DNA from: Bacillota bacterium
Lineage (GTDB): Bacteria; Bacillota; Clostridia; Christensenellales; Borkfalkiaceae
Reading direction: 5' to 3'
Length of the DNA: 26,607 nt
Assembly: GCA_023403375.1 (NCBI GenBank)
Contig: JAEYEN010000051.1
Span: forward strand, 1 to 26,607
A program made the translations under genes and the position numbers. This document shows, one piece after another, positions 13,515 to 20,844 of the stretch; positions within the stretch are counted from its first letter, which is position 1; the number at the start of each line of letters is the position of its first letter. The notes beneath the pieces are model-generated. The model was not told where the DNA came from. It made no database searches and worked only from the letters and a program-made list of their open reading frames with translations.

Positions 13515-14117
13515 TTATATTGTCTGCGTTTTGGTTTCGGCGGCGGTTTGGACTGCTTTTTCTATCAATGAAAGCACGTCGTTTTTCCCGTAGCCTTTGT
13601 CGGACACTGCGTGCACGTCGTCTACGCCCACCTTTAATTTTGCCGCAATCGCGCCTAACGCGGGTTTGATTTTTGTTTTCGGCAGTTTATCGGCTTTTGT
13701 CGCGACGAGAGAAAAAGGTATTCTATAATGATAAAGGTAATTTATCATCATAACGTCGTCCGCCGTGGGGTCGTGTCTGATGTCCACCAAAGAAATCAAC
13801 AGCGCGATTTTCTCCTTTGCCAGAAAATCTTCCATAAGCCTTGCCCACTTGGCTTTTTCTTCCTTACTCACTTTTGCGAACCCGTACCCCGGCAAATCCA
13901 CCAGCACGAATTCGCCGAAATCGAAGTAGTTAATAAGTCTTGTTCGCCCCGGAGTTACCGAAGTTTTAGCAAGTTTTTTTCTGTTCGCCAGCGTGTTTAT
14001 AAGCGTGCTTTTGCCGACGTTGGACTTGCCTGCCACGGCAATAAGCGGCTTTTCCGTTTTTAAGAACTTGTCGCTGCTCGCCACGCTCGTTATAAATTTT
14101 GCTTCTTTAATAATCAT
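13515..14117 (-). CDS. ysxC: Ribosome biogenesis GTP-binding protein YsxC/EngB (YihA)
   Basis: 200-residue TRAFAC-class GTPase needed for assembly of the 50S ribosomal subunit. Motifs: G1 AGKSNVGKSTLIN, G2 TPGRTRLINYF, G3 DLPGYGFAKVS, G4 TKADK, and a G5-like HAVSDKGYGK. Length matches the family. The start ATG is 7 bp after the lon stop without a clear ribosome site, so it is likely coupled to lon translation; the lon-ysxC pair is conserved in Firmicutes. A coding-like stretch in another frame continues about 50 bp beyond the stop. Confidence 0.95.
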   Translation of the reverse strand: MIIKEAKFITSVASSDKFLKTEKPLIAVAGKSNVGKSTLINTLANRKKLAKTSVTPGRTRLINYFDFGEFVLVDLPGYGFAKVSKEEKAKWARLMEDFLAKEKIALLISLVDIRHDPTADDVMMINYLYHYRIPFSLVATKADKLPKTKIKPALGAIAAKLKVGVDDVHAVSDKGYGKNDVLSLIEKAVQTAAETKTQTI

Positions 14118-14124
14118 AGTAAAT

Positions 14125-16452
14125 CTAAAAATTTATTGCGGTCTTAAAGACTTTTTCCACGTCTTCCGCCGTGATAAACTTCATTTCCTTTTTGATATTC
14201 TCGGGTATCTCGCTTAAATCGTTTTTGTTGCCCGCGGGTATAATGACCGTTTTAATACCGTTTCTGTAAGCGGCAAGCGCCTTTTCTTTAAGTCCGCCGA
14301 TAGGCAGAACTTTACCCCTTAAAGTTATCTCGCCCGTCATCGCGACGGAACTCTTGACGCTTTTCCCCGTAAACGCCGATAACAGTGCGGTAGCCATGGT
14401 TATCCCTGCGCTGGGTCCGTCTTTCGGCGTGGCGCCTTCCGGCACGTGGATATGAATGTCTTTCTTCTCGAAAAGCGTTTCGTCAATGCCGTATTTTTTC
14501 GCGTTTGCGCGGATATAACTTATACTTGCCCGCGCGCTTTCTTTCATCACGTCGCCAAGTTTACCCGTCAGAATGATTTCGCCTTTTCCGTGCATTAAAC
14601 TGACTTCTATCGTAAGCGTCGTTCCGCCGACGCTTGTCCACGCAAGCCCTGTTGCCGCGCCCACTTCGTCGCCTTCCAGCACAGCGTCGCGCAGATGACG
14701 TTTGACGCCCAGAAACTTCTCCACGTCTTTTTTGCCAACGACCTGTTTTTTAAGTTTTTTGTGCGTGGCTACTTTGGTTGCGACCTTTCTTAAAACGCTG
14801 CCTATTTCACGCTCCAAGTTTCTCACGCCCGCTTCCATTGTGTAATTTTTGATAATTTCTTTTATAGCGTCGTCGGTTATCTCCGCGTCGTCCTCTTTAA
14901 GTCCGTTTTGTTTTATCTGTTTGGGAATAAGGTAACGCTTTGCGATTTCAAGTTTCTCTTCGTCCGTGTATCCGTTCAGTTCTATAATTTCCATACGGTC
15001 TAACAGCGGATACGGAATGGTATCGAGAGTGTTTGCCGTAGTTATGAATATAACCTTTGAAAGGTCGTACGGTATCTCCATATACCTGTCGCGGAAGGTG
15101 GTGTTTTGTTCGGGGTCAAGTACTTCTAACAATGCGCTGGCGGGGTCTCCGTGAATATCCGAAGACATTTTGTCTATCTCGTCGAGCAAAAAAACGGGAT
15201 TGTTTACGCCCGCGTTTTTCAGTCCGTAAATAATGCGCCCCGGCATTGCGCCCACGTAAGTTCTTCTGTGCCCCCTTATCTCCGCTTCGTCTTTAACGCC
15301 GCCAAGACTCATTCTCACAAACTTTCTGTTAAGCGCACGCGCGATAGACGTCGCAACCGAAGTTTTACCCACCCCGGGCGGCCCCACAAAGCAAAGAATG
15401 GGTCCCTTGACCGTTTTGGTAAGTTTTAATACCGCAAGATATTCCACTATTCTCTCTTTAACCTTTTCCAGACCGAAATGGTCGGCGTCAAGCACGGCTT
15501 TCGCCTTTTTAAGGTCTTCCGTATCTTCCGTGTGCTCGTTAAACGGAAGCGCAAGAAGCCAGTCGAGATAATTCAGAATTATGGAATAATCGGGCGATGA
15601 CGGATTGATTTTATCAAGCCGCGCCACTTCTTTAAGTGCCTTTTCTTCAATCTCCGCGGGCAGGTTTTTGGCTTTTATCTTTTCCGTAAGTTCGTCTTCT
15701 TCGTCCGCGTCGTCGCCTAATTCTTCGTGTATCGCCCTGAGTTGCTCTCTCAGATAAAACTCTTTCTGACTTTTGTCTATATTGCTCCTTACCTTTCCCG
15801 TGATTTTCTTTTCTATTTTTGAAATTTCAAGTTCTCTCGAAAAAAGTTTGCAGAACTCTTTTAACCTTGTTATCGTATAATCTTCGCTTAAAATATCGAG
15901 CGCGTCGGTAATCTTAAAATTCACAACGGACATTGCGTTGTCTATAAATTCGTCGGGGTCGGGTATAGCGGCAATCGTTGCGGCAAGTTCTTTGGTTACC
16001 CTGCTGTCAAATAACGAGAATTCGTAAAACGCCTGAATCGCCACGCGGAAATACGCTTCGGTTTCCGCTTCGTCCTCACCGTGAATATACGGCGCTTCGC
16101 AAACTCCTACAAGATAGTATCCGCGTTCTTTTTCAAAGTTTACGATTTTTGCTCTTTGAATTGCCTGAACGCTTAATTTTATGTTGCCGTTAGGCAGTCT
16201 TACGATACTTTGAATTCTCGCAATAACGCCCGTATCGGCGATGTCTTTTTTAGACGGATTGTCTATTAAAGTATTTTTTTGCGCGGCAATAAACAAAAGG
16301 TTGTCATAACCTGTGGACGCTTCTACCGCCTTTATCGACATAGACCTGCCCACGTCGAAATTAAGGACGGTATCGGGAAAGAACACTTTCCCCCTTAATA
16401 CCACCATCGGTAAAATATTTGTTGTGTTTTCCGTTATGTTTTCGTTTTTCAT
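14125..16452 (-). CDS. lon: ATP-dependent protease La (Lon)
   Basis: 775-residue cytosolic AAA+ protease that degrades damaged and regulatory proteins. The start was set at MKNENITEN, preceded by AGGTG; an in-frame ATG 14 codons upstream has no ribosome site. Domain order: LON substrate-binding domain (about 15-200), helical region, AAA+ module with Walker A GPPGVGKTS (357-365) and Walker B VFLLDEID, arginine-containing sensor region, then the Ser-Lys protease with Ser681 in PKDGPSAG and Lys724 in GGLKEKALAAYR. Length matches Lon of E. coli and Bacillus. It is the first gene of the lon-ysxC unit. No CIRCE or CtsR-type operator was recognised upstream, but repeated TTATAAAC motifs are present. 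Confidence 0.97.
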   Translation of the reverse strand: MKNENITENTTNILPMVVLRGKVFFPDTVLNFDVGRSMSIKAVEASTGYDNLLFIAAQKNTLIDNPSKKDIADTGVIARIQSIVRLPNGNIKLSVQAIQRAKIVNFEKERGYYLVGVCEAPYIHGEDEAETEAYFRVAIQAFYEFSLFDSRVTKELAATIAAIPDPDEFIDNAMSVVNFKITDALDILSEDYTITRLKEFCKLFSRELEISKIEKKITGKVRSNIDKSQKEFYLREQLRAIHEELGDDADEEDELTEKIKAKNLPAEIEEKALKEVARLDKINPSSPDYSIILNYLDWLLALPFNEHTEDTEDLKKAKAVLDADHFGLEKVKERIVEYLAVLKLTKTVKGPILCFVGPPGVGKTSVATSIARALNRKFVRMSLGGVKDEAEIRGHRRTYVGAMPGRIIYGLKNAGVNNPVFLLDEIDKMSSDIHGDPASALLEVLDPEQNTTFRDRYMEIPYDLSKVIFITTANTLDTIPYPLLDRMEIIELNGYTDEEKLEIAKRYLIPKQIKQNGLKEDDAEITDDAIKEIIKNYTMEAGVRNLEREIGSVLRKVATKVATHKKLKKQVVGKKDVEKFLGVKRHLRDAVLEGDEVGAATGLAWTSVGGTTLTIEVSLMHGKGEIILTGKLGDVMKESARASISYIRANAKKYGIDETLFEKKDIHIHVPEGATPKDGPSAGITMATALLSAFTGKSVKSSVAMTGEITLRGKVLPIGGLKEKALAAYRNGIKTVIIPAGNKNDLSEIPENIKKEMKFITAEDVEKVFKTAINF

Positions 16453-16474
16453 GTTACACCTATGTAAGTCGTTT

Positions 16475-16612
16475 ACGTAAGCCCTTATAAACAATGGTAA
16501 GACTTTATAAACGGTAGTAAGATTTTTTAAATAGTTTTTTTAAGCAAATCTTTTATCTTTCGGGTTCTTGCGATAAAGTCCTCGCCGTTTTATAAACAGT
16601 TGTTATAAACAG
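16475..16612. repeat. Four TTATAAAC(A/G)(A/G) motifs upstream of lon
   Basis: TTATAAACAA at 16475, TTATAAACGG at 16505, and TTATAAACAG at 16590 and 16603. The first two belong to ~30-bp-spaced repeats with GGTAAGA and GTAGTAAGA downstream parts. The last copy overlaps the final codons and stop of the HAD phosphatase gene. They cover the lon promoter region and could be binding sites for a regulator. No classical -35/-10 was convincing here, nor a clear terminator for the HAD gene. Confidence 0.5.
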
Positions 16613-17400
16613 TATTTTTCAAGCAACGCTTTAACGGGCTTTTCGCTGTAAGGCACCGTTATCTCGTCGGCATATTTTTTAAGTTCTTCCTTTGCGTCGC
16701 CCACGGCAACCCCGCGCCACGGTCCGTTTATCATCTCTATATCGTTTGTGGAATCCCCGACCGCAATGATTTTATCGTAAGGGATAGAAAAGTATTTAGA
16801 TAAATATCTAATCGCTTTACCCTTGCTGAACTCCGGATTTATGACTTCTAAAATAACGTCACCGCCCGAATTGAATATAAGTTGATTTTTATAAATCGCG
16901 GAATATTTTTCGGTCAGTTCTTTTATCCGTTCGGGATTGCCCACGGAAACGATTTTATGTACGGGTTTTTTGAATTGCTCCACCATTTTAAGAATGCTGG
17001 GTACTAATTGAATATTGCACAAGCCTTTATGATAATCGGTGTACGGCGTATATTCTTCGCAATAAATAACGTCGTCTATATCCACCACGGTCGGCACCTT
17101 TTCTTTAAGCAGTTCGGCGGCGACCTTTTCGGCAAGAACGTAATCTATGCCGCCCTCTAAAATAGTTTTCCCGTCCGACAAATTGTTAATCATTGCGCCC
17201 TGAAACGACACCACTGTTCCGCCAAGCCCGTACTTTAAGCATATCTTTTTAATGGAAGAATACATTCTGCCCGTGCATATAACGAATTTTCCGCCTTTTT
17301 CAACATATTTTTTAACTGCGGCAAGCGTTTCGGGGTTTATTTCGTCGGGTGCGTTGCCCAACGTTCCGTCAAAATCGGACACAAATAACTCGTACTTCAT
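16603..17400 (-). CDS. Cof-type HAD-superfamily phosphatase
   Basis: 265-residue HAD hydrolase of the Cof/YidA type (subclass IIB), probably removing phosphate from sugar phosphates or similar metabolites. Motif I is SDFDGTLGN with nucleophile Asp9 and general acid Asp11. Motif II is the Thr in CTGRMYSS. Motif III Lys is in SKGKAIRYL, and motif IV is GDSTNDIEMI. The cap domain lies in the middle (about 85-185). Its start overlaps the uvrC stop by 4 nt (ATGA), so the two are co-translated. Substrate cannot be told from sequence. Confidence 0.9.
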   Translation of the reverse strand: MKYELFVSDFDGTLGNAPDEINPETLAAVKKYVEKGGKFVICTGRMYSSIKKICLKYGLGGTVVSFQGAMINNLSDGKTILEGGIDYVLAEKVAAELLKEKVPTVVDIDDVIYCEEYTPYTDYHKGLCNIQLVPSILKMVEQFKKPVHKIVSVGNPERIKELTEKYSAIYKNQLIFNSGGDVILEVINPEFSKGKAIRYLSKYFSIPYDKIIAVGDSTNDIEMINGPWRGVAVGDAKEELKKYADEITVPYSEKPVKALLEKYCL

Positions 17401-19220
17401 CTAAGTCCCTCTTTGGTTAAAGTAATTATAATCTGTTCGGCGATGTCGTCGCCTATACCTTCCGTTTCTTTCAACTGTTCTTTGGTTGCGGAAACAATAC
17501 CGCCTAAATCTTTGAATTTTTCAAGCAACGCGCGTTTTCGCACTTTACCAAGCCCGTTTACCCCGTCCAGAACGGAAGACAATTCTCTTTTGGAGTGCAA
17601 ACTTCTGAAATAGGTAATCGCAAATCTGTGCGCTTCGTCCCTTATCCGCTGCAAAAGTTTAAGACAATAATCGCGTTTATCAAGCACTACGGGGGTGTTG
17701 TTATAAACGGTAAAAATCTCTTCTTCTCTTTTTGCCAGAGATATAAGGTCTATATCGGTTATCCCTTTTTCTTCAAAAATCTCTTTCACCGACGATAACT
17801 GCCCTTTGCCGCCGTCTATTATTATAAGGTCGGGCTTCGGGAATTTATCGGGGTCGGTAGCCATACGTTCAAGTCTTCTCGACAAGACTTCCTGCAAACT
17901 CTTAAAGTCGTTCGCGCCTTCTACCGTCTTGATTTTGAACCGTCTGTAATAGTCGCGCGCAGGCTCTCCGTCGTAAAAAACCACCATACTGCCCACTTTA
18001 TCCACGCCGCTGATGTTTGAAATGTCGTAACATTCCATTCTTTTGGGATAGCGTTTAAGGTTAAGTATCTCTTTAAGTCGTTTGCACGCCGTAACAGTCA
18101 TATCGTCTTTATGCTTTATTCTGTCTACGGCGACTTCCAGATGCTCGGTAGCGTTTGCCGCCGCCATATCCGCAAGTTGCTTTCTCACGCCCGATTTAGG
18201 ACAAATGAGTTGCGACTTTTTTTCCGATTTTAAGTTTATATAATCGATAAGCGTCTGCCCGTCCGCCATCTCCGTTTCGGTTATAATCTCTTCGGGGAAA
18301 TCTTTTTCCGCGGAATAGTATCTGCTTAAAAATTCCGAAAGCCTTTCGCCGTCGTTTTCGCCCACACATTCAAAGGAATAATTCTTTCCGCCAAGCATTC
18401 TGCCGCCGCGCACCACCAAAAGGTTTACCGCGGTGAAAATGCCGTTGGAACGACAGGCAACCACGTCCGCGCTTAAAAATCTGTTAAGCGAAGTAATACG
18501 TTTAAGCCTGATTTTTTCCAAACCCGTTAAAATGTTGCGGTATTTAAGCGCAAGTTCAAAATCTTCTTTTTCGGAAGCCGCCGCCATTTTTGATTTTATC
18601 GTCCTTTCCGCTTCCTGCGATTCGCCCGATAAAAATTCGATTGCCGCTTTCACGCGCTTAAAATAATCTTCTTTGCTGATATATCCCGCGCACGGCGCGC
18701 TGCACTTATCTATATGATAATTAAGACAAGGTTTTACCTTTTTTGCACCCGAGACAGGCTTTCCGCACGGTCTTATGCCAAACGCCGTCTGTAAAGTTTC
18801 TAAAATTTCGGTTGCGGAAACGCCGCCCATAAACGGACCGAAATATTTTGCCCCGTCCTTTTTTATCTTTCGGGTTATCGTAAAAGTGGGAAAATCGCTT
18901 TTAACGTCCACCCTTAAATAAGGATAGGTTTTATCGTCTTTAAGTAATATGTTATATCTCGGCTTGTACTTTTTAATAAGGTTGTTTTCTAACGAAAGCG
19001 CGTCAATCTCGCTTGGCGCGATTATATAGTAAAAGTCCGCAATATTTTTTACAAGCGCCATGGTCTTTTCGGTTTTTACGCTGTTGAAAAAATATTGCCG
19101 CACCCTGTTTTTAAGGTTTTTTGCTTTTCCGACGTAGATAACCTGTCCGTCGGCGGAAAGCATAACGTAAACGCCCGGATTAGAAGGTAAAAGTTTAAGT
19201 TTCTCTTCTATTTGACCCAT
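17397..19220 (-). CDS. uvrC: Excinuclease ABC subunit C (UvrC)
   Basis: 607-residue nuclease that makes both incisions during nucleotide excision repair together with UvrA/UvrB. Domains: GIY-YIG endonuclease at the N-terminus (NPGVYVML, VIYVGKAKNLKNRVRQYF), a Cys cluster (CGKP, CLNYHIDKCSAPCAG), the UVR domain that binds UvrB (about 195-230), an RNase H-like nuclease half (ECYDISNISG, PDLIIIDGGKGQL), and two C-terminal helix-hairpin-helix motifs (LDGVNGLGKVRKRALL, ETEGIGDDIAEQI). The start was set at MGQIEEKLKLLPSNPG, which aligns with the usual UvrC N-terminus. An ATG five codons upstream lies inside the -10 box. There is no Shine-Dalgarno sequence. Confidence 0.96.
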   Translation of the reverse strand: MGQIEEKLKLLPSNPGVYVMLSADGQVIYVGKAKNLKNRVRQYFFNSVKTEKTMALVKNIADFYYIIAPSEIDALSLENNLIKKYKPRYNILLKDDKTYPYLRVDVKSDFPTFTITRKIKKDGAKYFGPFMGGVSATEILETLQTAFGIRPCGKPVSGAKKVKPCLNYHIDKCSAPCAGYISKEDYFKRVKAAIEFLSGESQEAERTIKSKMAAASEKEDFELALKYRNILTGLEKIRLKRITSLNRFLSADVVACRSNGIFTAVNLLVVRGGRMLGGKNYSFECVGENDGERLSEFLSRYYSAEKDFPEEIITETEMADGQTLIDYINLKSEKKSQLICPKSGVRKQLADMAAANATEHLEVAVDRIKHKDDMTVTACKRLKEILNLKRYPKRMECYDISNISGVDKVGSMVVFYDGEPARDYYRRFKIKTVEGANDFKSLQEVLSRRLERMATDPDKFPKPDLIIIDGGKGQLSSVKEIFEEKGITDIDLISLAKREEEIFTVYNNTPVVLDKRDYCLKLLQRIRDEAHRFAITYFRSLHSKRELSSVLDGVNGLGKVRKRALLEKFKDLGGIVSATKEQLKETEGIGDDIAEQIIITLTKEGLR

Positions 19221-19226
19221 AAAATT

Positions 19227-19255
19227 ATTATACATTATTTTGCCGATATTATCAA
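19227..19255 (-). promoter_or_regulatory. uvrC promoter, leaderless layout
   Basis: Minus-strand -35 TTGATA (19255-19250), a 17-nt spacer and perfect -10 TATAAT (19232-19227), followed by AATTTT and then ATG at 19220. Transcription start falls at or next to the start codon. Confidence 0.75.
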
Positions 19256-19256
19256 C

Positions 19257-19289
19257 AAAAAAACGCGTCCCCGAAAAAGGACGCGTTTG
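19257..19289 (-). terminator. Terminator between the ArsR-type gene and uvrC
   Basis: Minus-strand AAACGCGTCC-N8-GGACGCGTTT followed by TTTTG. The T-run directly abuts the uvrC -35 box, so termination of upstream transcription and uvrC initiation share a few bases. No gene is visible in 19290-19429. Confidence 0.85.
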
Positions 19290-19429
19290 ATAATTTTTAT
19301 TTTACTCCTTATTTAAGCGTTGTAAGTCTTTGTAAATAAATTTTTAACGGACGCGAAAGGCATTTATATTACGTAAGCAACAAGCGGACGATAAGTTGAC
19401 AAAACGTCGGCAAAATGTCGGCAGAAATT

Positions 19430-19765
19430 TCAGTAGCCCAAAAATTCCACGCCTTTCAGCAGCACTTCGTTCAATATCTCGTTCCTTAACGAATAAAACA
19501 CCACTTTGCCCTGTCGTTTTGTTTTTACGGCGTTAAGATTTTTCAAAAGTCTTAGTTGGTGCGATACCGTGGTCTGGTTAAGACCTAAAACGTCCGCCAT
19601 ATCCGTAACGCACATTTCCGAAATAGCCAGCGCGGAAATCATTCTCAGCCTTGTGTAATCGGAAAATATAGAAAAAAAACAGACCAAATCGTCTAAAATC
19701 TCGCCGTTCGGAACGTAATCTTTAACCATACCCTGAATTTTTCTGTCAAGCAAAAGTTCTTTCAT
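19430..19765 (-). CDS. ArsR/SmtB-family transcriptional regulator
   Basis: 111-residue winged-helix repressor. The recognition helix region is DMADVLGLNQTTVSHQLRLL, followed by the wing KTKRQGKVVFYSL. The alpha-3 segment is SEMCVTDMA, which matches the ELCVCDL metal-site motif of ArsR/SmtB but retains only one of the two cysteines, so the ligand may be different or use other residues. No metal transporter or resistance gene is adjacent. AAGGAG lies 7 nt before ATG. A 24-bp palindrome upstream is a likely autoregulatory operator, and a small hydrophobic peptide gene is transcribed divergently. Confidence 0.9.
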   Translation of the reverse strand: MKELLLDRKIQGMVKDYVPNGEILDDLVCFFSIFSDYTRLRMISALAISEMCVTDMADVLGLNQTTVSHQLRLLKNLNAVKTKRQGKVVFYSLRNEILNEVLLKGVEFLGY

Positions 19766-19784
19766 TTTTTTACTCCTTAATTCA

Positions 19785-19808
19785 TATAATGATTGTACAT
19801 ATATTATA
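19785..19808. promoter_or_regulatory. Palindromic operator candidate of the ArsR-type regulator
   Basis: TATAAT-N3-TGTACA-N3-ATTATA, an inverted repeat with 18 of 24 positions symmetric. On the minus strand its TATAAT (19808-19803) would serve as the -10 box of the regulator gene, 38 bp before the start. A repressor bound there would block its own promoter. Confidence 0.6.
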
Positions 19809-19891
19809 CTTTAAGAAAAAGAAAGAATTATAACTTGCTTTGGCGCATAATAATAAATAATAGCGGATTTTGACGTAAAGGGAGGTCAAAT

Positions 19892-20041
19892 ATGAATTCT
19901 AACAACATAGTTCTGGTTGCATTGCTTCTTTTACTTACAAGTAACAACACGATAAATTCCACGCAATTATTCTTACTTTTAGCGCTTTTAACCACAACGG
20001 GTACCTGCTGTCTTGGCACAAACACAAACGTTACCGGTTAA
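19892..20041 (+). CDS. 49-residue hydrophobic small protein
   Basis: Encodes MNSNNIVLVALLLLLTSNNT followed by 29 residues ending TNTNVTG. Two short hydrophobic stretches (about 6-15 and 26-36) are separated by an Asn/Ser/Thr-rich turn; a Cys pair lies at 39-40. A strong ribosome site GGGAGG is 7 nt before ATG, and a strong terminator begins 22 bp after the stop, so this is a well-formed gene. It may be a membrane-inserted hairpin peptide. It is divergent from the ArsR-type regulator and could share its operator. The family is not recognised. A membrane toxin, a spore-associated peptide or a sensor peptide are all possible, none supported specifically. Confidence 0.7.
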   Translation: MNSNNIVLVALLLLLTSNNTINSTQLFLLLALLTTTGTCCLGTNTNVTG

Positions 20042-20061
20042 ATTCTCAATTTACCATAGAA

Positions 20062-20095
20062 AAAAGGGCAGGTTCAACCTGCCCTTGTTTTTGTC
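20062..20095 (+). terminator. Terminator of the 49-residue peptide gene
   Basis: AAGGGCAGG-TTCAA-CCTGCCCTT (20064-20086) followed by GTTTTTGT. Confidence 0.85.
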
Positions 20096-20198
20096 TGAAA
20101 ATAAGTCTTTATTCTGAATATAAATCCTTACCCTTATATAACTCTTTATTCTGAATATAAGACCTTATAATTTAATTCGGAATAAATGTCTGCCGTTA

Positions 20199-20612
20199 TC
20201 AGTTTGCTTCGTGAACAAGCACAAAGTATAACGTATAAGATTTTACCACGCCGTTTACGGTTTCGCTCGTTTTATATTTCAGAATATTGCCGTCCACTAC
20301 AAAATCCATAACGTCGTTTTCGTCCATAGTAACGGAAACCTTACTAAGGTCGTCGCTCTGCACGTATTGATGTTTTTCGCTTGCAACGTCGCCGTTTACA
20401 AACCACGCTCTTCCTTTATAATCGAACTTCATAATCATTCCGTGGAAAGACTGCTTGATATTCTCTTCTTCCGCTTCGGAAAAATTCTGGGTGGTAATTT
20501 TACTTACCTGAAAGGTTCTGCCTTTAACGTTTACGGGCGCGCCGCACGCGGAAAGAGCCGCAACGGAAACCACAAGGCACAACAATAGCACAAACGGTAA
20601 AAACTTTTTCAT
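20199..20612 (-). CDS. Small lipoprotein of unknown function
   Basis: 137-residue exported lipoprotein. The signal peptide has a hydrophobic core (5-20) and a lipobox LSAC with Cys23, so the mature protein is lipid-anchored on the outer face of the membrane. The rest is beta-rich and polar (GRTFQVSKITTQ, MIMKFDYKGRAWFVNGD, YTLYFVLVHEAN) and looks like a single small sandwich or lipocalin-like domain; no catalytic motif is seen. AAGGAG precedes the ATG. It is a single gene downstream of gap on the same strand but has its own promoter and an unusual repeat-containing leader. Confidence 0.85.
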   Translation of the reverse strand: MKKFLPFVLLLCLVVSVAALSACGAPVNVKGRTFQVSKITTQNFSEAEEENIKQSFHGMIMKFDYKGRAWFVNGDVASEKHQYVQSDDLSKVSVTMDENDVMDFVVDGNILKYKTSETVNGVVKSYTLYFVLVHEAN

Positions 20613-20629
20613 AAAAAACTCCTTATCGG

Positions 20630-20655
20630 CAAACCTTTCTGTATCTGCCGACTTT
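20630..20655 (-). promoter_or_regulatory. Leader hairpin of the lipoprotein gene
   Basis: TCGGCA-N14-TGCCGA on the minus strand, ending directly before the AAGGAG ribosome site of the lipoprotein gene. Confidence 0.4.
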
Positions 20656-20666
20656 TAATTTTATTT

Positions 20667-20742
20667 TATTACTATATTTTTTTTATTACTATATTTTTAT
20701 TTATTACTATTTTATTTTTAACTTTATTTTATTACTATATTT
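20667..20742. repeat. Four TTATTACTAT(ATTT) direct repeats in the lipoprotein leader
   Basis: TTATTACTATATTT or close variants recur four times between 20667 and 20742, spaced roughly 18-30 bp within very AT-rich sequence. In the minus-strand transcript they read as AUAGUAAUAAA. They lie entirely between the promoter and the start codon. Confidence 0.65.
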
Positions 20743-20744
20743 AA

Positions 20745-20773
20745 TGTATAGCACAAATATTATTTATTGTCAA
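20745..20773 (-). promoter_or_regulatory. Promoter of the lipoprotein gene
   Basis: Minus-strand perfect -35 TTGACA (20773-20768), a 17-nt spacer and -10 TATACA (20750-20745). The leader would be about 125 nt. Confidence 0.75.
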
Positions 20774-20780
20774 TAAAAAT

Positions 20781-20809
20781 AAAAAACCCGCCTGAAAAAG
20801 ACGGGTTTT
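20781..20809 (-). terminator. gap terminator
   Basis: Minus-strand AAACCCGTC-TTTTTCA-GGCGGGTTTTTT with one U-G pair, 36 bp after the gap stop and just before the lipoprotein promoter. Confidence 0.85.
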
Positions 20810-20844
20810 AAATTCTCTTTTTACTATTACGTTGTTCTCTTTAA

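Noticed and set aside
16453..16494. Upstream start codon for lon (14 extra residues)
   Set aside because: No ribosome site precedes it, the extension is unlike Lon, and AGGTG is placed correctly for the downstream ATG.
19221..19235. Upstream start codon for uvrC
   Set aside because: The ATG lies within the sequence of the -10 box and adds residues not seen in UvrC N-termini.
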